64,000 nucleotides of DNA from Trichomonas vaginalis G3. Taxonomy: Eukaryota; Parabasalia; Trichomonadida; Trichomonadidae. Location: assembly GCF_026262505.1 (NCBI RefSeq), contig NC_067206.1:16698641-16762640 (forward strand). Direction: 5' to 3'. Numbering within the stretch: position 1 is the first letter of the stretch; each line of letters opens with the position of its first letter. The notes beneath the pieces are model-generated. The model saw only the letters and a program-made list of their open reading frames with translations, was not told the origin of the DNA and ran no database searches. Of the stretch, positions 28,307 to 36,714 are shown piece after piece. The position numbers were made by a program, and so were the translations under genes.

Positions 28307-29057
28307 TTTTATTCTAGATAAAATATGCTTCAATAGAAAAAGAAAATTCAAGAGTTGCTACAACTAAACCATTAGATGAACTTTTTACTAATGTCGGTCA
28401 AAAGTTTGAGACAGAGACCGTAAAGCATGAAGGCTATCGTTTTGACTACCCATTAAGATGGCTAAGAGACCCATCTGTCACAAAAGCTATTGGCTTTCGT
28501 AGAATGAAGTTCATTTCAGAAGCCATACATGGTTTCCCATTTACGGTCGGTTTTGAAGTTCGATACTATAACAAAGAAAAACGTATGTATGAGAAATTTG
28601 AACAGGGAAAACTTTTACAAGTTAGTTTGCTTGTAAACTTAGAAACAACTCTTCAAGCTTTTCAAGAAAAAAAAACGATATCTATATCGAATATGCAAAC
28701 CAGTATAACATTGACGAAGGAGAATACCATCTCGATATTATTTATGACAGGAAAAATGCAACTGTTAAAATCAATAAAATAGAAGACCTTGGAGAAAACG
28801 TTTATATTTCTACAAAATATAACAACTTGGCATGGTATAGATTTATGAGGATGTTAAATCAGCCTGCAGCATATCCAGTACACCCAGACTATTATGAAGT
28901 CGAAAACCCTAATGGAACATATGAAAATGTTTTCGACCCAGCTGCTATTATTGTTCATGCTTCATTTTCTGGCGCCCAAAACTCTTTCTTATGCTTGGCA
29001 AATGACTTTTACGAAAAACCTACAAAGTTATACGAACCACCAAGTGGAAGTATTTCA

Positions 29058-29067
29058 GACTTTCAAG
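29058..29067 (+). repeat. 10-bp target-site duplication, left copy
   Basis: GACTTTCAAG occurs here and again at 30500-30509, directly outside the two ends of the inserted MITE. A 9-11 bp duplication is typical of Mutator-like elements. Confidence 0.75.
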
Positions 29068-30499
29068 GGGTCATTATTGATTTTGTAATTTAATCGTCGT
29101 CGTTATCGATTTTGTAATTTAATCGTTATCGTCTTTTTCTAAACGTGCATTTTTTGCTTTCGGAGCTATTGAACATACATTGGCCCTTACCAGCAATTGA
29201 AAACTATTTTTCATTATCAACAATTACATTACTCCGAGTTATTCATCAATCAATGAAAATCGATATATAGTCCATACTTCAATTTACAATATTGGCAAGT
29301 CCAATTTCACTTGGCATATTTAACTCATATAGAAAAACCAGTTGGAATCGGCAAAATTATCTTTAATTCCATACATAAGAAAAAATTATAAAGTTCTTCA
29401 ATAATAGCAAACTAATAGTTTAAATAGATTTACAAGTATCGCCCATCTACTTTTGATATAATTCACATATTAAATGTAGAAAACTGGTTTAAAATAAATA
29501 TTTCAAAAGTTCGAAAACGATTTATGAAAAAATAATGTGATGACATTACTAAATTTGCTCTGTATTAAAGTATCGATGATAGAAAGAGCATATTTTGTAA
29601 ATATTTCAAAAATATTTAAGGACTTCGACTTTAGCATCACATAAATATTATTTTCTATATTAAAACGTAATTTGGTGGTTCTTAGAATAGAAAAATATGC
29701 AATATTCGTGGAGATAATGAGGGTTCTTAAACATGTTCTTAAAAATAAATAAAATAATACAAATCTTTTCAATCGTTTACAAGCTGCAAAAATCGAACAA
29801 TAATTTGACTTTGTAAAAAAAGTGCGTCATTTTTATTCGTTATACTTACAAAATGTAAACATTACGAGAAACATTACATTTGTAAATGTAACAAGTAAAG
29901 TTGTATCGCATAATTTGACTTTGTAAAAAAGTGCGTCATTTTTATTCGTTATACTTACAAAATGTAAACATTACGAGAAACATTTACATTTGTAAATGTA
30001 ACAAGTAAATAACATCAGATTTAAATTGTAAATGTAGTTTATCTCTCTCATCTCCTTTTTAAAAGGTTTACATACATACGAACGCATGGTCACTCAATAA
30101 TTAGCGTGATAATTAATTGAGGATAGACTGTAATCGTAATTTTATTTTTGGACTTATATTTCGACATTTTGAAGTCGCTTGAAAGTCTTGCAAATGATTA
30201 AATTTGGAAAATTTGACCTAAGTCTGCATTATTTTGATGACTTAAACAATTCTATAAATCTGTTTTCCTAAAAATTTAAAAAGATATAATTTCAATTTCC
30301 CTAAATTTATGTAATTCATATATCACCAAAATATTTGGACTGCATTTCGTTTGTCTGCACCTAATTAAAATCTAAATACCAATTAATTTTGGAGTTGCAT
30401 TGCTTTTAATGTAAAAATGCACGTTTAGAAAAAGACGATAACGATTAAATTACAAAATCGATAACGACGACGATTAAATTACAAAATCGATAACCTCTC
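29068..30499. mobile_element. Mutator-like MITE, 1.43 kb, inserted in Polinton A
   Basis: The ends are ~85-bp inverted repeats (29068-29152 and 30415-30499). The terminal part carries two near copies of TATCGATTTTGTAATTTAAT followed by CGTCGTCGT or CGTTATCGT, then CTTTTTCTAAACGTGCATTT. It has 10-bp target duplications (GACTTTCAAG) on both sides. The interior is AT-rich and has no transposase, so the element is non-autonomous. A ~115-bp tandem duplication lies at 29800-30008. It must be younger than the Polinton it interrupts. MULE assignment rests on repeat length and target-duplication size. Confidence 0.8.
29800..30008 (+). repeat. ~115-bp tandem duplication inside the MITE
   Basis: Two adjacent copies start ATAATTTGACTTTGTAAAAA and contain GTGCGTCATTTTTATTCG and a small palindrome ACATTTGTAAATGT. 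They differ at only a few positions, so the duplication is recent relative to the element. Confidence 0.75.
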
Positions 30500-30617
30500 G
30501 ACTTTCAAGTATGGTTTACTACAGATGGAAGAAAAAGAATAATTCCATTATACCATGCGTTTTACTTAGAACTTAGTTTCATATACAACTACTATCGAAC
30601 GGTAAAAATATAATTTT

Positions 30618-30860
30618 TTAATACGGTTGAGGTGTTGGATTTGGTTGCCAACTAGACTGTGGTGCAGGTTCAGGCTGTTGTATAACAGGAGCTTGTTCTT
30701 CTGGTTCAGGGTCTTTAGGTATAATACCAACAAACTGACCTACTCTTTTACCAATATTTTTGACACCGTTCCAAATTCCTCTTCCGACAGATTTTATTCC
30801 ATTCCATATACCTCTTCCAACATTTCGAAAGAAGTTTCCTATCTTACTGAAGAAACCCAT
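30618..30860 (-). CDS. Amphipathic Gly/Lys repeat protein
   Basis: This 80-residue protein is MGFFSKIGNFFRNVGRGIWN followed by two repeats of the type G-I-W-N-G-(I/V)-K-(S/N)-(V/I)-G, which predict a strongly amphipathic, basic helix. A Pro/Glu/Gln-rich tail follows (PEPAPQSSWQPNP). The pattern resembles membrane-active virion peptides. The ATG follows GATTTTTACATATAGTAAA, the usual box. The frame is open. It is converged on by the split capsid gene with only a few bases between stops. Function inferred from composition only. Confidence 0.6.
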   Translation of the reverse strand: MGFFSKIGNFFRNVGRGIWNGIKSVGRGIWNGVKNIGKRVGQFVGIIPKDPEPEEQAPVIQQPEPAPQSSWQPNPTPQPY

Positions 30861-30878
30861 TTTACTATATGTAAAAAT

Positions 30879-31241
30879 CTAATGTCCGCCTAGTCTCTTA
30901 CGTTTCCTGTTGAGTTCCATAGCATTCTTTAACTGGAGCTCATACATTCTGTTTCTCCTCTGGTAGAAAACATATTCTGGGTCAACTCCTGTGTTCGCGT
31001 CATCTGCATAAAGTTGTTTATATCCCACTTCAGGGTTTGTATAAAACTCTTTCCATCTCATATTTGCATACCATGGTGGCAAACCTAACGCAGCGTCATT
31101 TGACATGGCAGTTTGCATTTGTACATCTGTTGGCACTTGACCATAGTTTGCCATTGCAGTTTGTATTCTAACTTCATTTGGAATATTCTCTGGGTTTGGT
31201 TGTCCAGGTTGCTGTGCATTCGCTAAGTTCTGTGCGTCCAT
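30879..31241 (-). CDS. Small Polinton protein with basic C-terminus
   Basis: This 120-residue protein starts MDAQNLANAQQPGQPNPENI. Its N-terminal half has two near repeats (VRIQTAMANYGQVP and VQMQTAMSNDAALG). The second half is aromatic and charged (YANMRWKEFYTNPEVGYKQLY) and the end is NRKRKRLGGH. GATATTTTTATCTAATATTAA precedes the ATG. The frame is open. Probably a minor virion or core protein; family unknown. Confidence 0.55.
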   Translation of the reverse strand: MDAQNLANAQQPGQPNPENIPNEVRIQTAMANYGQVPTDVQMQTAMSNDAALGLPPWYANMRWKEFYTNPEVGYKQLYADDANTGVDPEYVFYQRRNRMYELQLKNAMELNRKRKRLGGH

Positions 31242-31264
31242 TTAATATTAGATAAAAATATCTC

Positions 31265-31396
31265 TTACGAGTACATATACTGAACATTTGCAGGCATTGG
31301 TTCATCTTCATATTCTCTATATCTTTCTGCCACGTCAAAGAAATAAATGACACAATGGAAAAAACCTAAAACAAGTAGTCCTATTTCAAACCACAT
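31265..31396 (-). CDS. 43-residue single-pass membrane protein
   Basis: A short gene encodes MWFEIGLLVLGFFHCVIYFF followed by a polar, acidic tail (DVAERYREYEDEPMP). Residues 3-21 form a clear membrane helix. The leader AATTTTATTAGTAAGTAAATG matches other genes of the element, and it fits neatly between two genes of the same strand. Small membrane proteins are common in large DNA viruses; what this one does is unknown. Confidence 0.6.
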   Translation of the reverse strand: MWFEIGLLVLGFFHCVIYFFDVAERYREYEDEPMPANVQYMYS

Positions 31397-31460
31397 TTAC
31401 TTACTAATAAAATTTCTTTGTTATGACACTTTCTCCGGTTTATAGGACCTCTCTCATATT

Positions 31461-32198
31461 CTATCTTGTCATATCTAAACTCATAGTCATGTATGTCTCT
31501 AACCATCTCATAACGGTTTCCAAACCACTTTTATCGGATGTAAAGTAAAAGCATGGATGGTTATGTAAAACGTCTAAAGTTTCTAAAGAGTCTCTCAAAG
31601 TCCAGTCTACTTGGTATTGAAAATCCCATGTGTTATAGAACGGCGGGTCCACTATAAAGAAAACATTTTCCTTGTCTTTATATTTTTCATACAACTCTGT
31701 CCAATAACATCTCACAAACTCTATACCCTCAATATATTTTTCTATGTCCTCTTTGAAAACATTTGTATAGTTAAGATATAAAACTTTTGACATAAGTGTT
31801 TCAATGTCATGAACTCTTATAGAACCACTATATAATAGTCTAGCAGATATACTATCCCAGTCTATATATTCTGCTTTTTTCAAAACCTCTCTCACAATAT
31901 TTTTCTTATCTAATGGTATACGTTCCATCTTACCTATAGGTATCTTTTCTTTTAACTCTTTCAATATATTGTTTGTGTCTGGTATATGTTTGAGACGGTC
32001 CATATAGTTGTCGAAGTCATTGCATATAATCTTTGAGTCTGGGAATATTGTATGGCACAAATGGGATATATAGAAACTTCCACCGAACAAATCTACAAAT
32101 GTTAGACCATTCGGTAGTTTCTTAAGTTCTCTCAATATAATATCTTTACATTTACTCTTATTTCCAAAGAACGGTAACGGAGGTTTTGTAAAATTCAT
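31461..32198 (-). CDS. D12-class (Dam-like) adenine-N6 DNA methyltransferase
   Basis: This 245-residue enzyme should transfer a methyl group from S-adenosylmethionine to adenine N6 in DNA. Motif X is PFFGNKSK (residues 9-16), as in Dam-family PxxGxKxK. Motif I is FVDLFGGSF (34-42), a D12-type SAM-binding loop. The catalytic motif IV is DPPF (184-187). The length fits Dam/DpnM-type enzymes (~250-280). GATTTTTATTATTATATATAA-like sequence precedes the ATG, so it shares the element's promoter type. It is the last complete gene before the right terminal repeat. Target specificity cannot be read from sequence, but GATC is typical of the family. The frame is open. Confidence 0.88.
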   Translation of the reverse strand: MNFTKPPLPFFGNKSKCKDIILRELKKLPNGLTFVDLFGGSFYISHLCHTIFPDSKIICNDFDNYMDRLKHIPDTNNILKELKEKIPIGKMERIPLDKKNIVREVLKKAEYIDWDSISARLLYSGSIRVHDIETLMSKVLYLNYTNVFKEDIEKYIEGIEFVRCYWTELYEKYKDKENVFFIVDPPFYNTWDFQYQVDWTLRDSLETLDVLHNHPCFYFTSDKSGLETVMRWLETYMTMSLDMTR

Positions 32199-32335
32199 TT
32201 ATATATAATAATAAAAATGTTTTTTCCTGAAAAGTGACAGAAAAGTGACAAAACATGAAAACATATATAATTTGTGAAAAGCGACACATTATATAATGTT
32301 TTCGACCCAGAAGAAGGCTTCTTCCCAGAAGCAAT

Positions 32336-32478
32336 GGAGGAAGAAGAAGAGTCCTCCGAATTCACACCAGAAGACTAACAATTTTCCGAATAAAAACTTC
32401 ATTTATACTAAACATCTTCGGGGCTAGAGGGCACGAAGTGCCTGGAAGCCCCATTACCTTTTTTTTTATTTATCACAC
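32336..32478 (-). repeat. Polinton A right terminal inverted repeat
   Basis: Reverse complement of 5402-5544, with the GC-rich hairpin at 32420-32452 (arms GGGGCT/AGCCCC and GGCAC/GTGCC). Inside it, on the plus strand, stand the last codons of the left-end acidic protein (ESSEFTPED and stop at 32378). The copy of the coding sequence stops at the repeat boundary. Confidence 0.85.
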
Positions 32479-32485
32479 TGAGGTT

Positions 32486-32498
32486 ATTTTTCCGGTGA
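32486..32498 (+). repeat. Direct repeat flanking Polinton A, right copy
   Basis: ATTTTTCCGGTGA, same orientation as at 5393-5405. Candidate target-site duplication. Confidence 0.5.
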
Positions 32499-32861
32499 GA
32501 TTTTTAACCTTGATTTAATGAAATTAATATATATAAATTTTATTATTTTTAATTTCGAATGAGTATAATAAAATATTTTTGAACCTAATGTCCTTATTCC
32601 ATCTTTGAAGGCAATATTAAATTTGGCACAAAGAAGTTTAAAGGAAGAGTAAGCAAGATTAGATAATTTGGACTTTTTTTAAAATTAATGAATAAACAGT
32701 ATATTTTTGAAGTGTAAGCTTATTTACCTGAAGCTATATTACTTAATATAACATTCAAAGTATTATTGCTATTTATTGGAGAACAAATTTATGTAATTTT
32801 CACATGAAAATTGATAAATTTGTATTTCCTTATGATAATCAATTTTTGTATTTGTAGAGAG

Positions 32862-33145
32862 TCTCCCTGCATGATATCAAGACTTGGCTATTAGTCTTTA
32901 TCCATTTTTGAAAATTGTATTGTAAATTGTAAGAATTTCTGAATACTACTACTATAAAATATAATTGCTTATCTATGTATATTCTCCCTGCATGATATCA
33001 AGACTTGGCTATTAGTCTTTATCCATTTTTGAAAATTGTATTGTAAATTGTAAGAATTTCTGAATACTACTACTATAAAATATAATTGCTTATCTATGTA
33101 TATTCTCCCTGCATGATATCAAGACTTGGCTATAAGTCTCTATTC
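32862..33145 (+). repeat. 121-bp tandem repeat, ~2.4 copies
   Basis: Units start at about 32862, 32983 and 33104 with TCTCCCTGCATGATATCAAG. The first two are practically identical over 121 bp, while the third breaks off after about 45 bp and has begun to diverge. It lies just upstream of the FKBP gene, so it is in or near that promoter. Confidence 0.85.
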
Positions 33146-33170
33146 ATTATGAGTATGACCCCTTTTTTTT

Positions 33171-33198
33171 ACAAAAAGTGCCGAATTGCAACTTTGTC
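33171..33198 (-). repeat. Lone MITE end next to the FKBP start codon
   Basis: Read on the minus strand, GGGACAAAGTTGCAATTCGG then CACTTTTT resembles the termini of the hairpin MITE at 36077-36714 (GGACAAATTTGCCACACGG then CACTTTTT). It ends 12 bp before the FKBP ATG. No partner end is visible nearby. Confidence 0.5.
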
Positions 33199-33209
33199 CC
33201 AATCTCAAA

Positions 33210-34061
33210 ATGTTCAAAGGAGAATTTGTTGAAAAGAAAGAATGGATAAAAATTACATTGAATCAAAGCCAAAACGTTTTGAAATGCAAACTACGTAATG
33301 GAAAAGGAGCAAAACCACGTTTATATCAGACAGTTTCAATTCATTATACATTATCTCTCGAAAACGGTACGAAAATCGTTTCGACACGCGACAAAGATCA
33401 GCCATATGATTTTAAGATCGGATCTTGTAAAATTTCCATAATGGATCTCGCAGTTATCACAATGTACGTTGGCGAAAGAGCAGAATTAAAAATTGACAAG
33501 TCATTGGCTCAAGGATTAGAAGTTTTATCATCATCTATTCCACCAAATACAAATCTCTCCCTGGATATCGAATTATTATACATCCTCGAAGATATGACGA
33601 AAGAAGAAGCAATAAAGCAAGCAGAAGAAGTTAATAAACGCGCTGGTGAGTCATTTCGTAACGGAAAATTCGAAGATGCAGCTAATCTTTACACAAGTTG
33701 TTGTGAAATCTTACAATGCCATTCTGGTGACGACTTATATCAATACTTCAATAAATATTTCTCGAATCTCTCTACAGTTTATTCAAAATTGAAGAAATGG
33801 AAATTATCTTTAAGTTATGCCGAAAGAATCCTCCAAAAAGATCAAACAAACCAGAGATGTATTCTCAGGAAACTCGATGCGCTTATTCAACTTAGACATC
33901 TCAATGCCGCAGAAGAATACCTCAAAAAGGGTCTGGAATTATCAAATAACGATCCAATTTTCTTGTCTCGTAAAGAAGACATTGAAAAATTACGTTCTTC
34001 CAAGACATCTCAAAAAAATAATCTTTATAAGAAAATGATGAAAACCGGAGATGGATACTAA
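33210..34061 (+). CDS. FKBP-type peptidyl-prolyl isomerase with TPR repeats
   Basis: Host gene of 283 residues from the first ATG at 33210; an upstream TTG-initiated reading is not needed. Residues ~20-125 are an FKBP fold (VSIHYTLSLENGTKIVSTRD, PYDFKIGSCK, MYVGERAELKI, LSLDIELLYI), which assists proline isomerisation and protein folding in the cytosol. Residues ~140-265 form about three TPR helix pairs (AGESFRNGKFEDAANLYTS, NLSTVYSKLKKWKLSLSYAE, RKLDALIQLRHLNAAEEYLK) that usually dock on Hsp90. Several active-site aromatic residues typical of FKBP12 seem not to be conserved, so it may work mainly as a co-chaperone of the FKBP51/FKBP42 type. No intron is seen. Confidence 0.85.
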   Translation: MFKGEFVEKKEWIKITLNQSQNVLKCKLRNGKGAKPRLYQTVSIHYTLSLENGTKIVSTRDKDQPYDFKIGSCKISIMDLAVITMYVGERAELKIDKSLAQGLEVLSSSIPPNTNLSLDIELLYILEDMTKEEAIKQAEEVNKRAGESFRNGKFEDAANLYTSCCEILQCHSGDDLYQYFNKYFSNLSTVYSKLKKWKLSLSYAERILQKDQTNQRCILRKLDALIQLRHLNAAEEYLKKGLELSNNDPIFLSRKEDIEKLRSSKTSQKNNLYKKMMKTGDGY

Positions 34062-34730
34062 ACAGTTTTCATCAAACATTGTGTATATATCTCTAATATC
34101 TATGCTCTTTAAGCAATTGTTTTAAGTTATAATATAATAAAGCTTTTTTTTATTGATAACCAATATGTTTTAACTCTATATGCAAATATACCTAAATTAT
34201 AACCCTCTGTAATCAAATCTTACTTAAATATCTCAGTGAGATTTAGTTCTGATTTGATTGTTTATTGTAATACAATTCTGAACTGTACAAATCATAACTG
34301 TGCTGAGACGTTTGATAATATAATATTAATGCCAGATACTTTTGCTCCGTGAGTAGTTATCTTTTATATCACAAAGAATAAATGCTATAATCTCAAATAA
34401 TATGAATTAATCCTATAGGATATCTTAATTATGGGATTTATCGATCCTAAAGAGAAGAATTGAATTGGTTTAATCAAACATTAGATGTAAAAAGGTTGCA
34501 CTAACTCATATTGTCTTGTCAGCTATCTTTTTTGCAGTTCCTTTTTCAGAAAATAGCATTAGATTATGAGAAGGTTCCATAAATAAAGTCAAAAACTTCA
34601 CCTTTTTTATTTGTCACTTTTTCAAAGAGTAATAAAATATATTCACCATTATGTAATTAAAATATTTTATCAAAAATATTTTTTTGAAATAAAAAGAAAA
34701 ATTGATGAGTAATAAAAAAAAATTTAATAA
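34062..34730. other. Intergenic region between FKBP and presenilin genes
   Basis: About 670 bp of AT-rich sequence without a gene, repeat or RNA that I can recognise. T-rich runs and AATAAA-like words follow the FKBP stop within 100 bp (AATATAATAAAGC near 34130) and could serve in polyadenylation. Confidence 0.45.
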
Positions 34731-36050
34731 ATGCCAATTAAAGTAACTAAACATGAATTCCTTGAAATATATTCCAAGAGAATTTATAAGATTGCCGTTC
34801 CTGTTATCCTTACATTAGTAATAGATGTTTGGTTAACAAGAACTTTAGAAGAAAAATTCGATAATACTGCTCTTTCAACAAGTTTCGCATCAGTTGTATC
34901 ACAAAGTAGCGGTGGTGTCAGCACTGCTGTTGCTATTTATATTGCTATCGGTTTTATTGTTGCTATTGCTTTAGTCACAGGCTTATTATTATTACTTTAC
35001 TGGTTCAATTGTGTCAAATGTATTTACGTATGGATGGTTGTTGCCGTTTCTCTTCTTTTATCATACTACGTTTATCTTGCTGTCGGAAAAATCCCATCTC
35101 TCTACAACATTCCTATCGATTACATAGCTGTCGTAATATTCCTTCTCAATGGTGTCGTTGTCGGTGGTATGTCCATTTTCTGGCGTGCTCCACCGATTGT
35201 TACTCAAGCATTCATGATCTGGATTTCAGTAATGACTGCTTGCGTTTTCCTTACATTACCAGACTGGACAGTATGGATCCTTCTGGTTTTACTTATCATT
35301 TGGGATTGTTGTGTCGTTCTTTGTCCAAATGGTTTGCTTCATTTGCTTATTAAAAAATCTCAAGAGCGTGGTGACGCAATTCCTGCGCTTGTTTACTCAT
35401 CAGCTGCCTTCTTCTGGAAAGAAGCCGACGATGGCGAAGAGCAAAACGAAGAAGGTGAAGATCATGAAAATCTTGACAATTACGATGAAGAATATGACTC
35501 AGCTTCTGAAGATGAGTCAACAGACCCAGATTCTTCCGCCAGTTCTGATGATGCTCTACCTATAAATCCAGATGAATTTGTCGGATTATCAAATAATCCT
35601 GAAGACCAGCCTCCTCCACAACCAAAACCAGAACAACAGCCCGAATCAGAACTTGCACAGCCAGCAGGCGAACCAACAAAGCCAAAGAAGAAACGTCCAA
35701 ATCAGGATAATCAGCATGGCGATCCAGAAAACCCAGATAAGAGGAAGAAGAAATCTGGATCAGCCAAATCCACACCAACATCAGAAGGCGTCAAACTTGG
35801 CCTTGGTGATTTCATTTTCTACGGAATTCTTGTTACAAGAGCCGCTAGAGTCGGCTGGGATATTGCAATCCTTGATATACTCGCTGTTATGGATGGTCTT
35901 GCTCTAACTCTCATATGTTTAGCTTATTTTGAGAGACCTCTCCCAGCCCTTCCTTTCTCACTCGCTCTCGGTATTATTTTCTATCTCATTGGAGCTTACA
36001 CCTTCAGAGGATTCTCAACAAACTTGAGAAAACTCGTACTTGTATTTTGA
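34731..36050 (+). CDS. Presenilin (intramembrane aspartyl protease)
   Basis: Host gene of 439 residues. Presenilin is the catalytic subunit of gamma-secretase, cutting membrane proteins within their transmembrane segments in ER, Golgi or plasma membrane. Nine hydrophobic segments can be placed. The first catalytic Asp192 lies in LLIIWDCCVVLCPNG, followed by the family block LLIKKSQERGDAIPALVYSS. The second, Asp360, lies in LGLGDFIFYG (GxGD motif). The PAL motif is at 405-407 (LPALPFS). Between the two Asp segments is an acidic Glu/Asp/Ser/Pro-rich loop of about 125 residues (228-352). The frame is open and no intron is seen. The identification is secure. Confidence 0.95.
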   Translation: MPIKVTKHEFLEIYSKRIYKIAVPVILTLVIDVWLTRTLEEKFDNTALSTSFASVVSQSSGGVSTAVAIYIAIGFIVAIALVTGLLLLLYWFNCVKCIYVWMVVAVSLLLSYYVYLAVGKIPSLYNIPIDYIAVVIFLLNGVVVGGMSIFWRAPPIVTQAFMIWISVMTACVFLTLPDWTVWILLVLLIIWDCCVVLCPNGLLHLLIKKSQERGDAIPALVYSSAAFFWKEADDGEEQNEEGEDHENLDNYDEEYDSASEDESTDPDSSASSDDALPINPDEFVGLSNNPEDQPPPQPKPEQQPESELAQPAGEPTKPKKKRPNQDNQHGDPENPDKRKKKSGSAKSTPTSEGVKLGLGDFIFYGILVTRAARVGWDIAILDILAVMDGLALTLICLAYFERPLPALPFSLALGIIFYLIGAYTFRGFSTNLRKLVLVF

Positions 36051-36076
36051 AGATTTTTTTTATATTTTTGAGTGCG

Positions 36077-36714
36077 GGACAAATTTGCCAGGTGTCACTT
36101 TTCAATAACCTTAAATTACGCTTTTCTAATTTTTTTAAAAAATAACCTTAAATTATATTTGAAGAAATTATGTCTATGATATATGTTTTATTCTAGAATC
36201 TTGGAGTTTTCATGCACTACACAAGAGCTCCAAGGTTCCAAGAGTGAATGCTCAATAGCAATTATAGAGATGTACCTTTTCAAAATGACTTTTACTGATT
36301 AAATTTAATCAATAGAAGACATTTTGAAAAGGTACCTCTACAATTAGATATACAAGAGATTCAAAGCTTCATTTCAGATAGATTTGAAACTTTGAAACTC
36401 TTGGTAGATTTTGAGTGAATGCTAACAATCATCTTTGAGAAGGTTTTCTTTAAGAAAACCTTCTCAAAGAGGTTTCTCAGGAGCCCTGAGGCTCCCTTTC
36501 GTAATGATTGGGAGCCTTGGGGCTCCTGAGACGAAGAATGGCTTCGCCGAATCTTTGATCAGCAGAGGCCAAATGAAAAGGCCTCTGCTGATGGATTCTC
36601 AGGAGCCCTGAGGCTCCCTTTCGTAATGATTGGGAGCCTTGGGGCTCCTGCAGCAGAGTATCGCTCCGCTCCATTAATTTTTTTTAAAAAAAGTGCCGTG
36701 TGGCAAATTTGTCC
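36077..36714. mobile_element. MITE of ~640 bp filled with hairpins
   Basis: The inverted termini GGACAAATTTGCCAGGTGTC (left) and GGACAAATTTGCCACACGGC (right, reversed) match over ~26 bp. The interior is a row of at least six hairpins: around 36200-36240, 36265-36350, 36357-36402, 36428-36472, 36477-36530 and 36555-36592. The GC-rich one with arms CAGGAGCCC.GAGGCTCCC occurs twice (36477 and 36598). No transposase. It lies 27 bp downstream of the presenilin stop and may provide its 3' end. Confidence 0.75.

Larger units (their letters stand above)
28325..30613 (+). pseudogene. Jelly-roll minor capsid-type protein, copy 2, split by insertion
   Basis: It has the family signature FDYPLRWL...TKAIGFRRM near the start and the later block YRFMRMLNQP...HASFSGAQNSFLC...YEPPSGS, as in copy 1 on the opposite strand at 23462-24320. 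A 1.43 kb Mutator-like MITE (29068-30499) interrupts it. It is broken at a few further places. It is divergent from the fibre gene across an 18-bp gap with T-rich boxes. Confidence 0.65.
5402..32478. mobile_element. Polinton/Maverick A, ~27 kb, aged and broken
   Basis: Both terminal inverted repeats are present (5402-5544 and 32336-32478). Parts, left to right: TIR-linked acidic protein, coiled-coil virion protein, double jelly-roll major capsid, two virion-type proteins, SF3 helicase, two small proteins, FtsK/A32-type packaging ATPase, KilA-N island with repeat arrays, Pro/Gln-rich protein, jelly-roll minor capsid, several small virion-type proteins, integrase, fibre, a second minor capsid gene, small proteins and a D12 adenine methyltransferase. 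No PolB is recognisable. The element is broken in roughly twenty places, mostly in the left half, and carries a Mutator-like MITE. It looks moderately old: both ends and about half of the genes still look whole. Confidence 0.9.
32499..33209. other. Intergenic region upstream of FKBP gene
   Basis: AT-rich host sequence without a gene. It holds a 121-bp tandem repeat (32862-33145) and a MITE-end-like word (33171-33198), listed separately. No classical trichomonad initiator is clear; the only TCA near the start codon is at 33205, three bases before the ATG. Confidence 0.5.

Noticed and set aside
29503-29772. 89-codon frame in the Mutator-like MITE as a transposase
   Set aside because: AT-rich chance frame without any catalytic motif; the element is non-autonomous.
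33186-33209. Eight extra residues at the FKBP N-terminus
   Set aside because: They would need a TTG start; the ATG at 33210 is adequate and fits the family.
36477-36674. 65-codon frame on the minus strand
   Set aside because: Translation of GC-rich hairpin arms inside a MITE.
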